From Chloroflexota bacterium (lineage in GTDB: Bacteria > Chloroflexota > Dehalococcoidia > SZUA-161), in contig JAJYLC010000022.1 of assembly GCA_021787935.1 (NCBI GenBank), positions 1 through 33,182 on the forward strand: a stretch of DNA of 33,182 nt, written 5' to 3'. Below the pieces are notes generated by a model, which worked only from the letters and a program-made list of their open reading frames with translations, did not search any database and was not told the DNA's origin. A program made the position numbers and the translations under genes. Positions within the stretch are counted from its first letter, which is position 1, and each line of letters opens with the position of its first letter. This document shows positions 32,711 to 33,182 of the stretch, in pieces.

Positions 32711-33182
32711 CTACTGCCAGGTGTTCTGAGTATCAGGGATACAGGGAACGCGCACATAGCCTGAATCGGTGGGCCCCACCAGATTGAGGTCCCTCGTCAT
32801 CGAGTTGAAGTGCAGGGCATCCATGGTGCTGCACTGGCCTGAGTTGCGATACTCAACTTCGAACACTGCTTTGTTGGCAGCGGTAAAAACCGTCAGGCCC
32901 TCATATTCCTGATACTTATAGCTCTCTTCGTTAAGTGTCCAGTCAAAATAAGGTTGCAGTGTAGATGCCTGCTCTATATCATTCTTCAAACCGACAGAAA
33001 GGCCCCTCTGATGGCACTGTGTTGCTATCCACGTGTTGTAATTTATCTGGTCTTGTGCAGTTAAGGAGAATCCTGTATTGTTGGCATACCCATCTATGTT
33101 GTCGGGCTCCACAGCGTCGAAGCCTTTCTGCTTCACCATGTCCAGCCTGGCAGCCATAAGTTGTTTCACAGTGTCGCTTAGA
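32711..33182 (-). CDS. GH114-like glycosidase (endo-alpha-1,4-polygalactosaminidase family), C-terminal part
   Basis: The frame is open from the right edge to a stop at 32711, so about 157 C-terminal residues are seen; the N-terminus, including any signal peptide, lies outside. A GTG at 33169 is just an internal codon, since LSDTV precedes it in frame. The stretch KGFDAVEPDNIDGYANNTGF carries the EPDN motif typical of GH114/TM1410-type TIM barrels. GLSVGLKNDIEQ and FDWTLNEESYKYQEYEGL are further matches by eye. The family cleaves galactosamine-rich polysaccharide and is often secreted. It sits beside an amino-sugar glycan island, so a role in trimming or degrading such glycans is plausible but inferred. 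No clear terminator is visible between it and the tRNA. Confidence 0.85.
   Translation of the reverse strand, partial: LSDTVKQLMAARLDMVKQKGFDAVEPDNIDGYANNTGFSLTAQDQINYNTWIATQCHQRGLSVGLKNDIEQASTLQPYFDWTLNEESYKYQEYEGLTVFTAANKAVFEVEYRNSGQCSTMDALHFNSMTRDLNLVGPTDSGYVRVPCIPDTQNTWQ

Overview
This window looks like bacterial chromosome from an uncultured lineage. A bacterial replicative polymerase (dnaE), a PAS/GAF/GGDEF protein, a PilT ATPase and a tRNA with encoded CCA rule out an archaeon. The large STT3/AglB-type oligosaccharyltransferase is mostly archaeal and eukaryotic but is known in some bacteria, including Chloroflexota. A Dehalococcoidia-like Chloroflexota is my best guess (inference, moderate to low confidence; no marker gene was compared).

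Layout. (1) 1-5953, housekeeping and signalling: the N-terminal third of dnaE (minus strand, cut by the window edge), a divergent amidase, a PAS-PAS-GAF-GGDEF diguanylate cyclase and a PilT-like ATPase. (2) 5963-8309, minus strand: rmlB and rmlD (dTDP-sugar enzymes) and a small two-TM protein. (3) 8552-12019, plus strand: STT3 and a polyprenyl-phosphate-type GT2 behind its own promoter. (4) 12158-18358, plus strand: GT4, then a tightly overlapping wbpB-wbpD-wbpE trio for a 2,3-diacetamido-uronic acid sugar, then two more GT4s. (5) 18514-32388, minus strand and convergent with block 4. In transcription order it reads wbpA, a fused wbpB-wbpD with zinc ribbon, a second wbpE, a four-helix-bundle (S23) gene in a repeat-rich context, wbpI, a Wzx-type flippase, two glycosyltransferases, an fnlB-fnlA-fnlC set for UDP-L-FucNAc, and a GT2 whose 3' end carries a G9 homopolymer. 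(6) 32567-33182: tRNA-Val(CAC) and a GH114-like glycosidase cut by the right edge.

Together, blocks 2-5 read as one glycan assembly island. They supply nucleotide sugars (UDP-diNAc-uronic acid, UDP-L-FucNAc and probably a deoxyhexose), seven glycosyltransferases, a flippase and an en-bloc transferase (STT3). No Wzy-like polymerase or initiating phosphoglycosyltransferase is visible. The simplest inference is a lipid-linked oligosaccharide flipped by the Wzx-type protein and moved by STT3 onto surface proteins. Diacetamido-uronic acids are established components of methanococcal N-glycans, so this would be a bacterial parallel. Three local features deserve a second look: the G9 tract (possible phase variation), the S23 gene between direct repeats inside the sugar operon, and the duplicated split and fused versions of the diNAc-uronate enzymes.
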